Below are positions 16,987-26,280 of a stretch of 64,000 nucleotides of DNA, piece by piece. Source of the stretch: Bin5 sp022821545 (GTDB lineage: Bacteria; Chloroflexota; Anaerolineae; Caldilineales; Caldilineaceae); assembly GCA_963664085.2 (NCBI GenBank), contig CAXXLO010000002.1:4092001-4156000 (forward strand), given 5' to 3'. How positions within the stretch are numbered: position 1 is the first letter of the stretch; the number at the start of each line of letters is the position of its first letter. The position numbers were made by a program, and so were the translations under genes. The notes under the pieces are model-generated. The model searched no databases. It was not told the origin of the DNA and saw only the letters and a program-made list of their open reading frames with translations.

Positions 16987-18066
16987 TCAGAACACCTGCG
17001 GGTAAAAGTAGGCGATCATGCCCAGCGTAATATTGTAAGCGGCGTGCGCGATCACGCATGTCGACGTGTTGAATCGATTTCGAACCAGGCCCAGAATCAG
17101 TCCCACAATGAAGACCGCAAGCGTAGAAAGGGTTATCCCATACTGGCTGTGAAGCAATGCAAACAGAACGCTTGTGAACAGCAGTCCGAATCTCGGTTGG
17201 AGCGCCCCCCGAAACAGTGTCTCTTCGCCGATACCCGCTGCAAGTCCCAGTGTCAGTATCCCCGGTATCGACCCCAGCAGCGGACCGACGAGCACCTCCG
17301 TCAGACGCTGAACGTCCTCGTCCACGCCCCAGCCCACCGCCCCGGCAACGATCTCCAACGCCAGAATGACCGCCACGGAGACCAGCCCCGTTCCGATTCC
17401 GACCGCAACTTCCACTGGACGCGGCACAACCAGCCTGAGCCGTTCCAGCGTTTGCAGCAACCTCCGCCGCGTCAGCCACCCCACGCCGACCACCGCCCAA
17501 AGCGCGAACGTAATCTGCTGCACCCATACCGATAGCAGCAGAGTTCCCCCATCAGTCTCGACACCCTCGGACAGGTCCGCCAGCGTTTCCAAACCGACGG
17601 CAAGCGTGACCGCCAGATTGATCACGACCAGCATTACGAAGGAAACGGCGACCGCATGAGTGCTGCTTCGGGCATCGATCTGAATGATGCCGGCCAGCGC
17701 CCTTCGTACAGGGGGAAGCAGGATTAGGGGCGCCGCCGCCGCCGGCAGCCAGATCCCCAGTCCCAGCACCTCCAGTCTGTCAAGTACCGGCAGGATCGCT
17801 TCAACCTGCCCGGAGCCCCCGCCCGACAGAAACTCAGTTATGCTTTGCTTGATTTCGTCGTTCGCTTTCGAGGCAATTGCGATCCCGTGCAGAGCCGCGC
17901 CGGCTGCCGCCATGACCCCGAAAATGAACACGTGAAATGCATAGGTCAGTCCTGCAACCGTTCTTCCCGAACCCCCGGCCAGCCTCTGCTTGTCGGCCAG
18001 GTTTGCCAGCAGGACTATCAGGAACAGGGGCACAAATAGCAGGACAGTAAATATACCGTCAGACAT
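16987..18066 (-). CDS. CPBP-family intramembrane glutamic protease
   Basis: A 359-residue multi-spanning membrane protein of the CPBP (Abi/CAAX-protease-like) family. The catalytic motif EETLFRG starts at E281-E282 with R286; the second and third motifs supply H306 (FALLHSQYG) and H341 (VIAHAAYN). About eight membrane helices precede or surround them. Family members cleave prenylated or other membrane substrates and include bacteriocin-immunity proteins; the role here is unknown. It is divergent from ppk1, with a repeat-bearing intergenic region between them. Confidence 0.9.
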   Translation of the reverse strand: MSDGIFTVLLFVPLFLIVLLANLADKQRLAGGSGRTVAGLTYAFHVFIFGVMAAAGAALHGIAIASKANDEIKQSITEFLSGGGSGQVEAILPVLDRLEVLGLGIWLPAAAAPLILLPPVRRALAGIIQIDARSSTHAVAVSFVMLVVINLAVTLAVGLETLADLSEGVETDGGTLLLSVWVQQITFALWAVVGVGWLTRRRLLQTLERLRLVVPRPVEVAVGIGTGLVSVAVILALEIVAGAVGWGVDEDVQRLTEVLVGPLLGSIPGILTLGLAAGIGEETLFRGALQPRFGLLFTSVLFALLHSQYGITLSTLAVFIVGLILGLVRNRFNTSTCVIAHAAYNITLGMIAYFYPQVF

Positions 18067-18098
18067 ATCGGAATTCGCTCCATCCTATAGTAGTTAGT

Positions 18099-18152
18099 TC
18101 TCAACACTGTAGTTAGGTCTCAACACTGTAGTTGGTTTCACCACTGCAGTTG
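18099..18152. repeat. Three tandem 18-19-bp repeats in the CPBP/ppk1 intergenic region
   Basis: TCTCAACACTGTAGTTAGG (18099-18117) is followed by TCTCAACACTGTAGTTGG (18118-18135) and the diverged TTTCACCACTGCAGTTG (18136-18152); a partial AGTAGTTAG precedes them. They lie just upstream of the start of the CPBP gene and before the ppk1 promoter, so they could be tandem operator sites or a simple minisatellite. Confidence 0.75.
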
Positions 18153-18227
18153 ATCGCAAGCCTACCATATCCCTCGCTAAATCAGTACAACCGGGAAAGC
18201 GCCGTCCCATTCGCCTCTCCGGCGCGT

Positions 18228-18256
18228 TTTACAATTGCCTTCTTTTTCCCTAAAAT
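18228..18256 (+). promoter_or_regulatory. Candidate sigma-70 promoter of ppk1
   Basis: TTTACA (18228-18233) and TAAAAT (18251-18256) are separated by 17 nt. Transcription would begin near 18263, which rules out translation starts upstream of that point and supports the ATG at 18321 as the ppk1 start. Confidence 0.65.
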
Positions 18257-18320
18257 GTGTGCATTCCCAACATTCCAGGCAGCGCGTGGCGCCCAGAAAT
18301 GGCAGTCGGAGAAAGTCCCG

Positions 18321-20690
18321 ATGAACAGTTATACCTATCGATTAGACGAAGAGGCCGATAGCCCGCCTCCTGTCGAACAGCTGATGACCGACACCGCGGA
18401 TGATCCATCTGTTGGGTCGGACATCGACTGGCAGTCGAGACCTTTTCCCGACAGGACCATGCCGCCCGTCTCCGCCTACCCGCCCTCCCCCACTCCCCTG
18501 CCCAATCTCTCTATCGATGAGTTGGCCGATTCGCCGGCCGTTTACAATCGCGAACTGAGCTGGCTCGACTTCAACTGGCGTGTCCTCTACGAAGCGCTCG
18601 ACAGTCGCAACCCGCTCCTTGAACGGCTCAAGTTCATCGCCATCACCAGCAGCAATCTTGACGAGTTCTTCCGCAAACGCGTCGGCGGCCTGAAGCGTCA
18701 ACAGGCAGCCGGTGTCGCCAACCTGACCCTCCACGGCTGGACGCCCGACTTTCAGATGCGCCTCATCGCGCGCCACGTGCGCGCCATGGTCAAGTATCAG
18801 ACGCACGCGCTCCTCAATGAGATCCTTCCCGGGCTGCGAGAAGAGGGAATGCGGGTCGTCACCTACAACGAGTTGCCTGCCGACCGGCAAGAGGAACTGG
18901 CCGGATTCTTCCGCAGAGAAATCTACCCGATCCTTACGCCGCTGGCCGTAGATCCCGGCCACCCGTTTCCCTTCATCAGCAACCTCAGCCTCAGCCTCGC
19001 CGTGGAAATGCGTGATCCGGTCAACGGCGAAGTCCGCTTCGCCCGCGTCAAAGTGCCTTCCAACCGGGCCCGCTGGGTTACCGTCAACGACTCGCTCGAC
19101 TTTGTGCCGCTCGAACAGGTCATCACGCACAATCTCGAGCTGCTCTTCCCGGGGATGGATCTGATCGCCGCCTACCCCTTCCGCGTGACCCGCAACGCCG
19201 ACATCGCCCGCAGTGAGGAGGAAGCGGACGATCTCCTTGAAATGATCAGCGAGGAGCTGCGCGAACGCCGCTTTGCCCCCATCGTCCGCCTGGAAGTGGC
19301 CGAGTCCATGCCCGAAGACATTCGTTCCATTCTGATGCAGGAGATGGAGCTGCATCACACAGACGTCTACGCCCACGAGGGACCCTTGGGCGTCGCCGAC
19401 CTGCTGCCGCTTACCGACGTCAACTTGCCCCATCTGAAAAATCAGACGTGGACCCCGCAGACCCACCCGGCCTTTTCCGGCGTCGGCAGCCAGACCCGGC
19501 CCGCCGACATCTTTTCCATAATCCGCAAGGGCGATGTCCTGGTCCATCACCCGTACCACAGCTTCGCCACCAGTACACAGGCCTTCATCGAGGCCGCGGC
19601 CCGCGACCCCCAGGTCCTCGCCATCAAGCAGACGCTTTACCGGACGAGCGCCGACTCTCCCGTCGGCAGAGCCTTAATCCAGGCGGCCGAACGGGGCAAG
19701 CAGGTCGCCGTCCTTGTCGAGCTCAAAGCCCGCTTTGACGAGGAGCGCAACATCGAATGGGCCCGAACCCTGGAAGACGCCGGCGTCCACGTGGCGTACG
19801 GCCTCGTCGGCCTCAAAACACACACCAAGACGACCCTCGTTGTGCGCGAAGAAGAGGAGGGCATTCACGTCTACGCCCACATCGGCACCGGCAACTACAA
19901 CCCCAAGACGGCCGGCCTCTACACCGACCTGGGTCTGCTGACAGCCCGTCCCGAAGTCGGGGCGGACCTCATGGATCTCTTCAACTTCCTCACGGGCTAC
20001 AGCCGCCAGCGCCACTTCCGCCGCCTCCTTGTCGCGCCCGTTAACATGCAGGACCGGTTCGTGGAGCTGATCGACACCGAGGCGGCCAACGCGCTTGCCG
20101 GTCGGCCCTCCGGCATTGTCGCCAAAATGAACGGGCTTGATGACGCCGTCGTCGTCCGTGCCCTCTACCGTGCCAGCCAGGCCGGCGTTCCCATCCGCCT
20201 GATCGTGCGCGGAAACTGCCGCATCCAGCCCGGCATTGAAGGAATCAGCGAAAATATAGAGGTGATAAGCATCATCGGCCGCTTCCTCGAGCACCACCGC
20301 ATCTACCACTTTGTCAACGATGGCGAACCCCTCTACTTCATCGGCAGCGCAGACTGGATGTCCCGCAATCTCATGGACCGGGTCGAAGCCATCGTCCCCG
20401 TAGAGGAGCCCGCTCTGCAGGAACAGCTGCAGCGCATTCTCGACTGCTGTCTGGAAGACCGCCGTCAATCCTGGACCTTGCAGGGCGACGGCCTTTACCA
20501 CCGCCGCGATGAACCCGCGCCCTCCAACGGCCAGACCGCTGCGCAGCTGGATGGACAACTTCCCGATTCACGCGACGCACTGGAAACCGCTGCCACCCGG
20601 CTCCGCAACGGCATCGAAAGCGCTGCCCGCATCTACGGCACGCAGCAAACACTGATGGACTGGACACAGCACAGCCTGGGCCAGATCTAA
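18321..20690 (+). CDS. ppk1: Polyphosphate kinase 1
   Basis: This 789-residue enzyme reversibly polymerises the ATP gamma phosphate into polyphosphate. The N-terminal domain begins with YNRELSWLDFNWRVLYEA and SSNLDEFF, hallmarks of PPK1. The first catalytic phospholipase-D-like domain has YAHIGTGNYNPKTA with the histidine that becomes phosphorylated, and the second has RIYHFVNDGEPLYFIGSADWM. About 60 extra residues precede the conserved core. The start was chosen from the promoter position; the frame is open 63 codons further left. Polyphosphate supports stress tolerance and phosphate storage. Confidence 0.96.
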   Translation: MNSYTYRLDEEADSPPPVEQLMTDTADDPSVGSDIDWQSRPFPDRTMPPVSAYPPSPTPLPNLSIDELADSPAVYNRELSWLDFNWRVLYEALDSRNPLLERLKFIAITSSNLDEFFRKRVGGLKRQQAAGVANLTLHGWTPDFQMRLIARHVRAMVKYQTHALLNEILPGLREEGMRVVTYNELPADRQEELAGFFRREIYPILTPLAVDPGHPFPFISNLSLSLAVEMRDPVNGEVRFARVKVPSNRARWVTVNDSLDFVPLEQVITHNLELLFPGMDLIAAYPFRVTRNADIARSEEEADDLLEMISEELRERRFAPIVRLEVAESMPEDIRSILMQEMELHHTDVYAHEGPLGVADLLPLTDVNLPHLKNQTWTPQTHPAFSGVGSQTRPADIFSIIRKGDVLVHHPYHSFATSTQAFIEAAARDPQVLAIKQTLYRTSADSPVGRALIQAAERGKQVAVLVELKARFDEERNIEWARTLEDAGVHVAYGLVGLKTHTKTTLVVREEEEGIHVYAHIGTGNYNPKTAGLYTDLGLLTARPEVGADLMDLFNFLTGYSRQRHFRRLLVAPVNMQDRFVELIDTEAANALAGRPSGIVAKMNGLDDAVVVRALYRASQAGVPIRLIVRGNCRIQPGIEGISENIEVISIIGRFLEHHRIYHFVNDGEPLYFIGSADWMSRNLMDRVEAIVPVEEPALQEQLQRILDCCLEDRRQSWTLQGDGLYHRRDEPAPSNGQTAAQLDGQLPDSRDALETAATRLRNGIESAARIYGTQQTLMDWTQHSLGQI

Positions 20691-20745
20691 GAGCCCGTCC
20701 GGCGGCCCTCCGCTCCAAAGCGCGTTTCGCAGCTACAATTCAGCC

Positions 20746-21441
20746 ATGACCAAAAACTATTCCTCCGAAATCAGCAGCCCGCTTTCAACCAATCAGGAAG
20801 ATTACCTGAAAGCCATCTACATCCTGGAAACGCGGGGCGATCAGGTCACCAATTCCGTCCTCTCCGAGTACCTGGGCTACACGCCTGCCTCCGCCACCAA
20901 CATGGTAAAGAAGCTCGCGCAGATGGACCTGGTCATCTACCGCCGCCATCAGGCTGTAGCGCTCACGCCGACCGGCCGGCGGGTCGCCCTGGAGATACTG
21001 CGCCATCATCGCCTCCTGGAACTCTTCCTGCACAAGACATTGGACATTCCCTGGGACAGCGTACACGAAGAGGCCGAACGCCTTGAGCACGTCATCAGCG
21101 AGGCCCTGGAGGACGCAATTGCCGCCTCCCTCGGCTACCCGAAAGTGGACCCTCACGGCGACCCCATCCCCTCCAAGAATGGCGAAGTCATTCACACGCC
21201 CGGACATCCCCTCTCGCAGTCCACAGCCGGCCGCGCCTATCGTCTGGTGCGCGTCCTCAGCCAGGAAAAGGACCGGCTCGCCTATCTCAGAGGGCTGGGA
21301 CTGCATCTGAATGCAGAACTCTTTCTCCGCGAACAAGCCCCGTTTGACGGTCCCATGCTGGTGGAAGTAGCCGGTGAGGAGCACGCTTTGGCGGCAGACA
21401 TGGCGGCCCTTCTCCAGGTTGTGCCCGCGTCAGCCGAGTAG
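20746..21441 (+). CDS. DtxR/MntR-family metal-dependent repressor
   Basis: A 231-residue regulator. The N-terminal winged helix (NQEDYLKAIYILE, followed by LSEYLGYTPASATNMVKKL as the recognition region) binds DNA. The dimerisation and metal-binding domain has HHRLLELFLHKTL, HEEAERLEHVISE and DPHGDPIPS, as in iron- or manganese-sensing DtxR proteins. A C-terminal SH3/FeoA-like domain is present, so length is full. It lies between ppk1 and an ABC efflux set; whether it controls that set is unknown. Confidence 0.92.
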   Translation: MTKNYSSEISSPLSTNQEDYLKAIYILETRGDQVTNSVLSEYLGYTPASATNMVKKLAQMDLVIYRRHQAVALTPTGRRVALEILRHHRLLELFLHKTLDIPWDSVHEEAERLEHVISEALEDAIAASLGYPKVDPHGDPIPSKNGEVIHTPGHPLSQSTAGRAYRLVRVLSQEKDRLAYLRGLGLHLNAELFLREQAPFDGPMLVEVAGEEHALAADMAALLQVVPASAE

Positions 21442-21605
21442 GCTTACCGTCAGGAATCTGACATAGTGCCGTCAGCAGGCAATCCTCGCAATGTGGGAAA
21501 ATGGTTGCTGGACCGGCCCTTCCGGCGCGGCTTCGGCATGACCGGTCATGCTGCCGCCGTTTCGGGCGGGCCGACTGTAGACCGATTGCGGACAACCGAC
21601 CTCAA

Positions 21606-23843
21606 ATGATACTGAAGAACCTTACGCGACGATCGGTCAGAAGCGGCTTGACCCTCCTCGGCATCGCCATTGGCGTCGCCGCCGTCGTTGCGCTCGGCTC
21701 CATCGCTGAAGGTATATCCACAAATTTCGCCCTCGTTGTCGGCGGCGGCAGCAACGACCTGCTGATTACCCAGGCCGGGGCGATGGACCCCGCCTTCAGC
21801 AGCATCGACGAGACTGTCGGCGAGCGTCTGCTGGCCGTTCCCGGCGTGGATCGGGTGGAACCCGGCGTCTACACCTGGGTTACAACCCCGGGGCTGCCCT
21901 TCTTCCTCCTCTTCGGCTACGAAATCGGCAGCACTGCCATGGACCACTATCGTATCGTCGAGGGCAAACCGGTGAGCGGCCCCGGGCAGATGGTGGTCGG
22001 CAGGCGTGCAACCGAATCGATCGACATCTCGGTCGGCGACAACCTGCGCATCCACGGGACCCCCTTCCGGGTCGTCGGCATCTATGAGACCGGCCAGGGC
22101 ATCGAAGAGTCCGGCGGCGTTGTTACATTGCAGGATGCCCAAACCGCGGCCCAATTCGAGCGCAAAGTCAGTCTCTACGAGATCGGACTCCGCCGCGGCG
22201 ACAGCGCCGGCGCCGCAATCGAACGAATTGAGTCCCTGGACCTGGAACTGAAGGTCAGCAAGACCAGCGAACGCGAAAGCAATCAACAATATGAGCAGAT
22301 GATGCAAGGTTTCGCCTGGGGCATTGCCGCAATCGCAATCTTCATCGGCGGCCTCGGCATGATGAACTCGATGGTCATGAGCGTCCTGGAGCGCACACGC
22401 GAAATCGGCACGTTGCGGGCCCTCGGCTGGAGTCGCTGGCGCGTCCTCTGGGTCATCCTGGGGGAATCGATGGCCCTGAGCGCGGTCGGCGGCGTAGTCG
22501 GTGTCCTGATGGGGATCGGCCTGGCGAAGCTGGCCGGCGCCGTGCCGGGGATGGGCGCCCTGCTCCAGGGAGCGTTCACCCCCGCCATCATCCTCCAGGG
22601 CCTGGCGACTGCCCTGGTGCTGGGCCTTGTGGGCGGCGTCTACCCGGCCTGGCGGGCTGCCGGGCTGCAGCCGGTCGAAGCCCTCTCCTACGAGGGCGGT
22701 ACAGCCTCCGACTTCAAAGCGGGAACGCTGAGCCGGATCGGTAGTCAGAGCTTCCGCAACCTCTGGCGCCGCCGCAACCGCACCCTCCTCGCCGCCGCCG
22801 GCATCGGCATCGGCGTGGGCACCCTTGTAATGCTGGGCGGCCTCACCACCGGCCTGATCGGCCAGATGAATAACATGGCCGGTACCGGCAGCCCGGGCAA
22901 CATCACCGTCATGCAGCGGGACGTCCCGGACCTCTCGCTGAGCAGCGTCGATGAGAGTGTCACGCGCCGGATCCAGGGAATGCCCCAGGTTGAATCGGTG
23001 AGTCCCATGGTTCTGGGCTTCGTGATTACGCCTGAGCTGCCTCTCTTCTTCATTTTTGGCCTGGATCCCAACAGCGCGGCCATGGACCACTACAAGCTGA
23101 CCGCAGGAAGGCGCGTCCAGCGCCCGTCTGAGATCATCATCGGCAGCGGTGCCGCAGACTCATACGACCTCGCAGTGGGCGATACGATGACCCTTTACAA
23201 CAATCGCTACAGAGTCGTCGGAATCTTTGAGACAGGGGTTGCCTGGGAGGAAGGCGGAGGCATCCTGGCATTGCGGGAATCGCAGCGGATCCTGAACCGG
23301 CCCCGCAACGTCAGTTTCCTCTTCGTAGACGTCGAAGATCCCGCCATGGCCCTCCCTGTCCAGGACGCCATAAACCGGCGATTTCCCAAAGTCAGGGCCA
23401 GCATTAGCAGCGAGTTCGCCCAAAATACTGACGACATCGCCTCCATGCAGGGTATCGCGGCCGCAATTGGGATGCTGGCCCTTATCGTAGGCGGGATCGT
23501 GGTGGCCAATACCATGCTCATGTCGATCTATGAACGCACGCGTGAGATCGGAACGCTGCGCGCCCTGGGCTGGCCCGGTAAACGCATTCTGTCGCAGATC
23601 GTTCAGGAGAGCCTTCTGCTCTGCCTCCTGTCGGCTCTCCTCGGATCTGCCGGCGCGGTCGTTCTCCTTACGGGTCTCTCCTCCATTCCCTTCGCCGGCG
23701 GCGCAATGTTGCGTCCTGCCTGGGAACCCGGGACCTTTGTTATCTCAGTGAGTCTTGCCATCGTACTCGGCCTCATAGGCGGGTTCTATCCGGCTTGGCG
23801 GGCCAGCAAACTGCAGCCGGTCGAAGCGCTCCGCTATGAATGA
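21606..23843 (+). CDS. Double-length MacB/FtsX-type ABC transporter permease
   Basis: This 745-residue protein is an internal duplication: each half has an N-terminal membrane helix, an extracytoplasmic MacB-PCD-like domain and a three-helix FtsX domain. Both halves carry ERTREIGTLRALGW and end with PAWRA(A/S).LQPVEAL.YE. The second half starts near residue 376. Single-copy family members are about 400 residues and work as dimers, so here both membrane halves are fused in one chain. The ATG at 21606 begins the first helix; upstream codons lack family similarity. It should act with the adaptor and ATPase that follow. Confidence 0.9.
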   Translation: MILKNLTRRSVRSGLTLLGIAIGVAAVVALGSIAEGISTNFALVVGGGSNDLLITQAGAMDPAFSSIDETVGERLLAVPGVDRVEPGVYTWVTTPGLPFFLLFGYEIGSTAMDHYRIVEGKPVSGPGQMVVGRRATESIDISVGDNLRIHGTPFRVVGIYETGQGIEESGGVVTLQDAQTAAQFERKVSLYEIGLRRGDSAGAAIERIESLDLELKVSKTSERESNQQYEQMMQGFAWGIAAIAIFIGGLGMMNSMVMSVLERTREIGTLRALGWSRWRVLWVILGESMALSAVGGVVGVLMGIGLAKLAGAVPGMGALLQGAFTPAIILQGLATALVLGLVGGVYPAWRAAGLQPVEALSYEGGTASDFKAGTLSRIGSQSFRNLWRRRNRTLLAAAGIGIGVGTLVMLGGLTTGLIGQMNNMAGTGSPGNITVMQRDVPDLSLSSVDESVTRRIQGMPQVESVSPMVLGFVITPELPLFFIFGLDPNSAAMDHYKLTAGRRVQRPSEIIIGSGAADSYDLAVGDTMTLYNNRYRVVGIFETGVAWEEGGGILALRESQRILNRPRNVSFLFVDVEDPAMALPVQDAINRRFPKVRASISSEFAQNTDDIASMQGIAAAIGMLALIVGGIVVANTMLMSIYERTREIGTLRALGWPGKRILSQIVQESLLLCLLSALLGSAGAVVLLTGLSSIPFAGGAMLRPAWEPGTFVISVSLAIVLGLIGGFYPAWRASKLQPVEALRYE

Positions 23844-23948
23844 ATGCCGCATGAATGAATGCGCTATAAGTGAATGCAACGCAAGAGCCGGCGCTGCCGC
23901 AATGGCTGATGCCCGGTATGCGATGAAGGTATGTGAAGAAGGAATAAG

Positions 23949-25298
23949 ATGAAACGAGTTTGGATTGTCCTCGGACTGATTGTCATTCTGGCCGCGGGCG
24001 GTTGGGCCTACGCTGCCTACGTAAACCCCTCTCTCCTTTCCCAGTCTGCCGAGACTTCCGCAGTTGACGCGGAGGCCGCTTCCCAGGAACAGGAAGACTC
24101 GGAATTGGACTCGGTTATCTGGGCCTCGGGGAAGCTGCTTCCCACCGTCTGGGCCAACCTTGCGCCCCTTCAGGGCGGCATCGTTCAGACCCTGCATGTC
24201 AGCGAAGGCGACTGGGTGGAACCCGGCGACCTGCTTATTCAGCTCGAAAACCCGGCGGCGGAAAGCCAGGTTGAAATTTCGGCTGCAACCGTAGCCGAGG
24301 CCGAGGCCGCCCACGCCAACCTGCTGTCGGGCGCCGGTGAAGCCGAAATCGCCGCAGCCGCAGCCGGCGTAGCCACTGCCCGAGCCCAGGTCTCCCTCGC
24401 CGCCGGCAGGCTGCTCGAAGCGCAAAAAAGTGTCGATTTCTACCAGGTGGAAGTCCGCATCGCCCGTGAACAGTTCGACGAACTGGCCGCAGGCCCCACA
24501 GAGGCGGAAAGGGCCGCAGCCGCCGCCCGCGTCGAAGTCGCGCAGGCAGCACTGGACCACGCCCAGGCCGCCTACAACACAGTGCGCGGTGATCCCACTA
24601 TCGGCAGTACCCTCCTGGAATCACTGCAGCTGGAACAGGCCACCAAGTCGCTCGAAGCGGCCCAGGCCGAATTCGCCGTTGCCACCCAGGGCGCCTCCGA
24701 GCAGCGACTGGCCGTCGCCCGCTCACGCATTACGGAGGCTCTCTCCCGCGTTTCAGTCGCGGAGAGCCAGGTGCCCGCCGCCGAGGCCGGCGTGCAGTCC
24801 GCCGAAGCCGCCCTCGCAAGCGCGCAGGCAAATCTCCGCAGAACAGAAGAAGGCGTCTCGCCCGAGGAGATCGCGGTATCGCTTGCCCGCATCGGCACTG
24901 CCAGGGCACAGCTCGCCAGCGCGCAAGCCCACGTTGCCCAGTCTCGGATAGTGGCCCCGTTTGCCGGACAAGTCGGCGCCCTCCTCGTGCGCGGCGGCGA
25001 GCTTGTTTCTCCCGGCCAGATTCTTGTCCTCCTGGGCGACACAGGCAGCATGCACGTCGAAACGACCGACCTGCGCGAAACGGACGTTGTCCAGCTTCAG
25101 AGCGGCCAGAAGGTGGAGGTCACCTTCGACTCGCTGCCCGATCAGATCTTTGACGGCATCATCACCCATATCGCGCCGGTCAGCACCAGCGACAGGGGCA
25201 GCACCAACTTCACGGTCCACGTGGATGTCCCGCAGCTGGACAATAACTTGCGCTGGGGCATGACCGCCTTCGTGAACATCCTCGTCTCGCCTCCGTAG
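23949..25298 (+). CDS. HlyD-type periplasmic/extracytoplasmic adaptor subunit
   Basis: A 449-residue adaptor with an N-terminal membrane anchor (about residues 5-25). The first half of a lipoyl/barrel-sandwich motif (GGIVQTLHVSEGDWVEPGDLL) comes first. An Ala/Glu-rich coiled-coil hairpin fills about 100-300. The second lipoyl half (SRIVAPFAGQVGALLVRGGELVSPG, given in parts: APFAGQVG, GGELVSPG) and a beta-barrel domain follow. Such proteins link inner-membrane ABC permeases to export of lipids, peptides or drugs. It sits between the permease and the ATPase. Confidence 0.9.
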   Translation: MKRVWIVLGLIVILAAGGWAYAAYVNPSLLSQSAETSAVDAEAASQEQEDSELDSVIWASGKLLPTVWANLAPLQGGIVQTLHVSEGDWVEPGDLLIQLENPAAESQVEISAATVAEAEAAHANLLSGAGEAEIAAAAAGVATARAQVSLAAGRLLEAQKSVDFYQVEVRIAREQFDELAAGPTEAERAAAAARVEVAQAALDHAQAAYNTVRGDPTIGSTLLESLQLEQATKSLEAAQAEFAVATQGASEQRLAVARSRITEALSRVSVAESQVPAAEAGVQSAEAALASAQANLRRTEEGVSPEEIAVSLARIGTARAQLASAQAHVAQSRIVAPFAGQVGALLVRGGELVSPGQILVLLGDTGSMHVETTDLRETDVVQLQSGQKVEVTFDSLPDQIFDGIITHIAPVSTSDRGSTNFTVHVDVPQLDNNLRWGMTAFVNILVSPP

Positions 25299-25351
25299 AG
25301 TTCCCCTGGCGGAGCCGGGTTTCCTGCAATTGGAATCGGGAGGCAGTCTGG

Positions 25352-26233
25352 TTGGCAGATTCACTCTCAGCGGCTATGGAACACACGAATAAGGCAGAAC
25401 CAATCGTCCAGGTCGAAAACCTGACGAAAATCTACGGCAGCGGTGAAACCGCCGTACGCGCCCTCGATCGACTTTCGGTGGAACTGCAGACCGGGGAGTT
25501 CGTGGCCGTTATGGGACCCAGCGGATGCGGCAAGAGCACGCTGCTGAACATGCTCGGGGCTCTCGACCAGCCGACCGAAGGTACGGTCCGCGTGGCGGGC
25601 GAGGACCTGTCGCAACTGAAAGATGTGGACCGCTTTCGCGCCAGGACGGTCGGCTTCGTCTTTCAGCTCCACAATCTTCTGCCGACCATGACAGCCCAGG
25701 AGAACGTCGAAATTCCCCTGCAAGGCCAGATCAACAGCCGCAAAGAGCGCAAGAAACGGGCCGCGCATCTGATGGAGCTGGTCGGCCTCGCCGACCGCCG
25801 CGACCATCTCCCGGGTCAACTCTCAGGCGGACAGCGCCAGCGCGTGGCGATTGCCCGCTCACTCGCCAACAGCCCGTCGCTGATCCTGGCGGACGAACCG
25901 AGCGGCGCGCTCGACAGCCAGAGCAGCGATGAGATCATGACCCTGCTCGCCGAGCTCAACCGCAGCCAGGGGACCTCAATCGTAGTCGTTACCCACGACC
26001 GCCGCGTCGCCCAGGCAACGCAACGGGTCCTGCGCATGCAGGACGGCGCGATCGTCTCCGATCACCGTATCACCGACCCGCTCGAAGAAGACCTGCGCAT
26101 GTTTGCCCAGAGCCAGCTCGGACAGACCCTGCTGGAGAACAGCCGCACGCTGCACGGACTCATCGAAGAACGGGACGCGGCCGCACTGCGCCAGCTGTTG
26201 CAGGCATTCGGCGATGGCGCGCAAGAGTCTTAG
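25352..26233 (+). CDS. ABC transporter ATP-binding subunit, MacB/LolD-like
   Basis: A 293-residue ATPase with Walker A GPSGCGKST, Q-loop in FVFQLHNLLP, signature LSGGQRQRVAIARSL, Walker B LILADEP and an H-loop in VVVTHD. It fits the MacB/LolD subgroup that powers FtsX-type permeases. A TTG at 25352 is preceded by GGGAGG with good spacing; an ATG at 25376 has no ribosome site, so the TTG is slightly preferred. About 60 extra C-terminal residues with no recognised fold follow the ATPase core. It is the third gene of the efflux operon. Confidence 0.92.
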   Translation: MADSLSAAMEHTNKAEPIVQVENLTKIYGSGETAVRALDRLSVELQTGEFVAVMGPSGCGKSTLLNMLGALDQPTEGTVRVAGEDLSQLKDVDRFRARTVGFVFQLHNLLPTMTAQENVEIPLQGQINSRKERKKRAAHLMELVGLADRRDHLPGQLSGGQRQRVAIARSLANSPSLILADEPSGALDSQSSDEIMTLLAELNRSQGTSIVVVTHDRRVAQATQRVLRMQDGAIVSDHRITDPLEEDLRMFAQSQLGQTLLENSRTLHGLIEERDAAALRQLLQAFGDGAQES

Positions 26234-26280
26234 GCCCTTGAGCCTCTGGCTGCCGCGGCATAACCGGGCGCAAGACCCGT

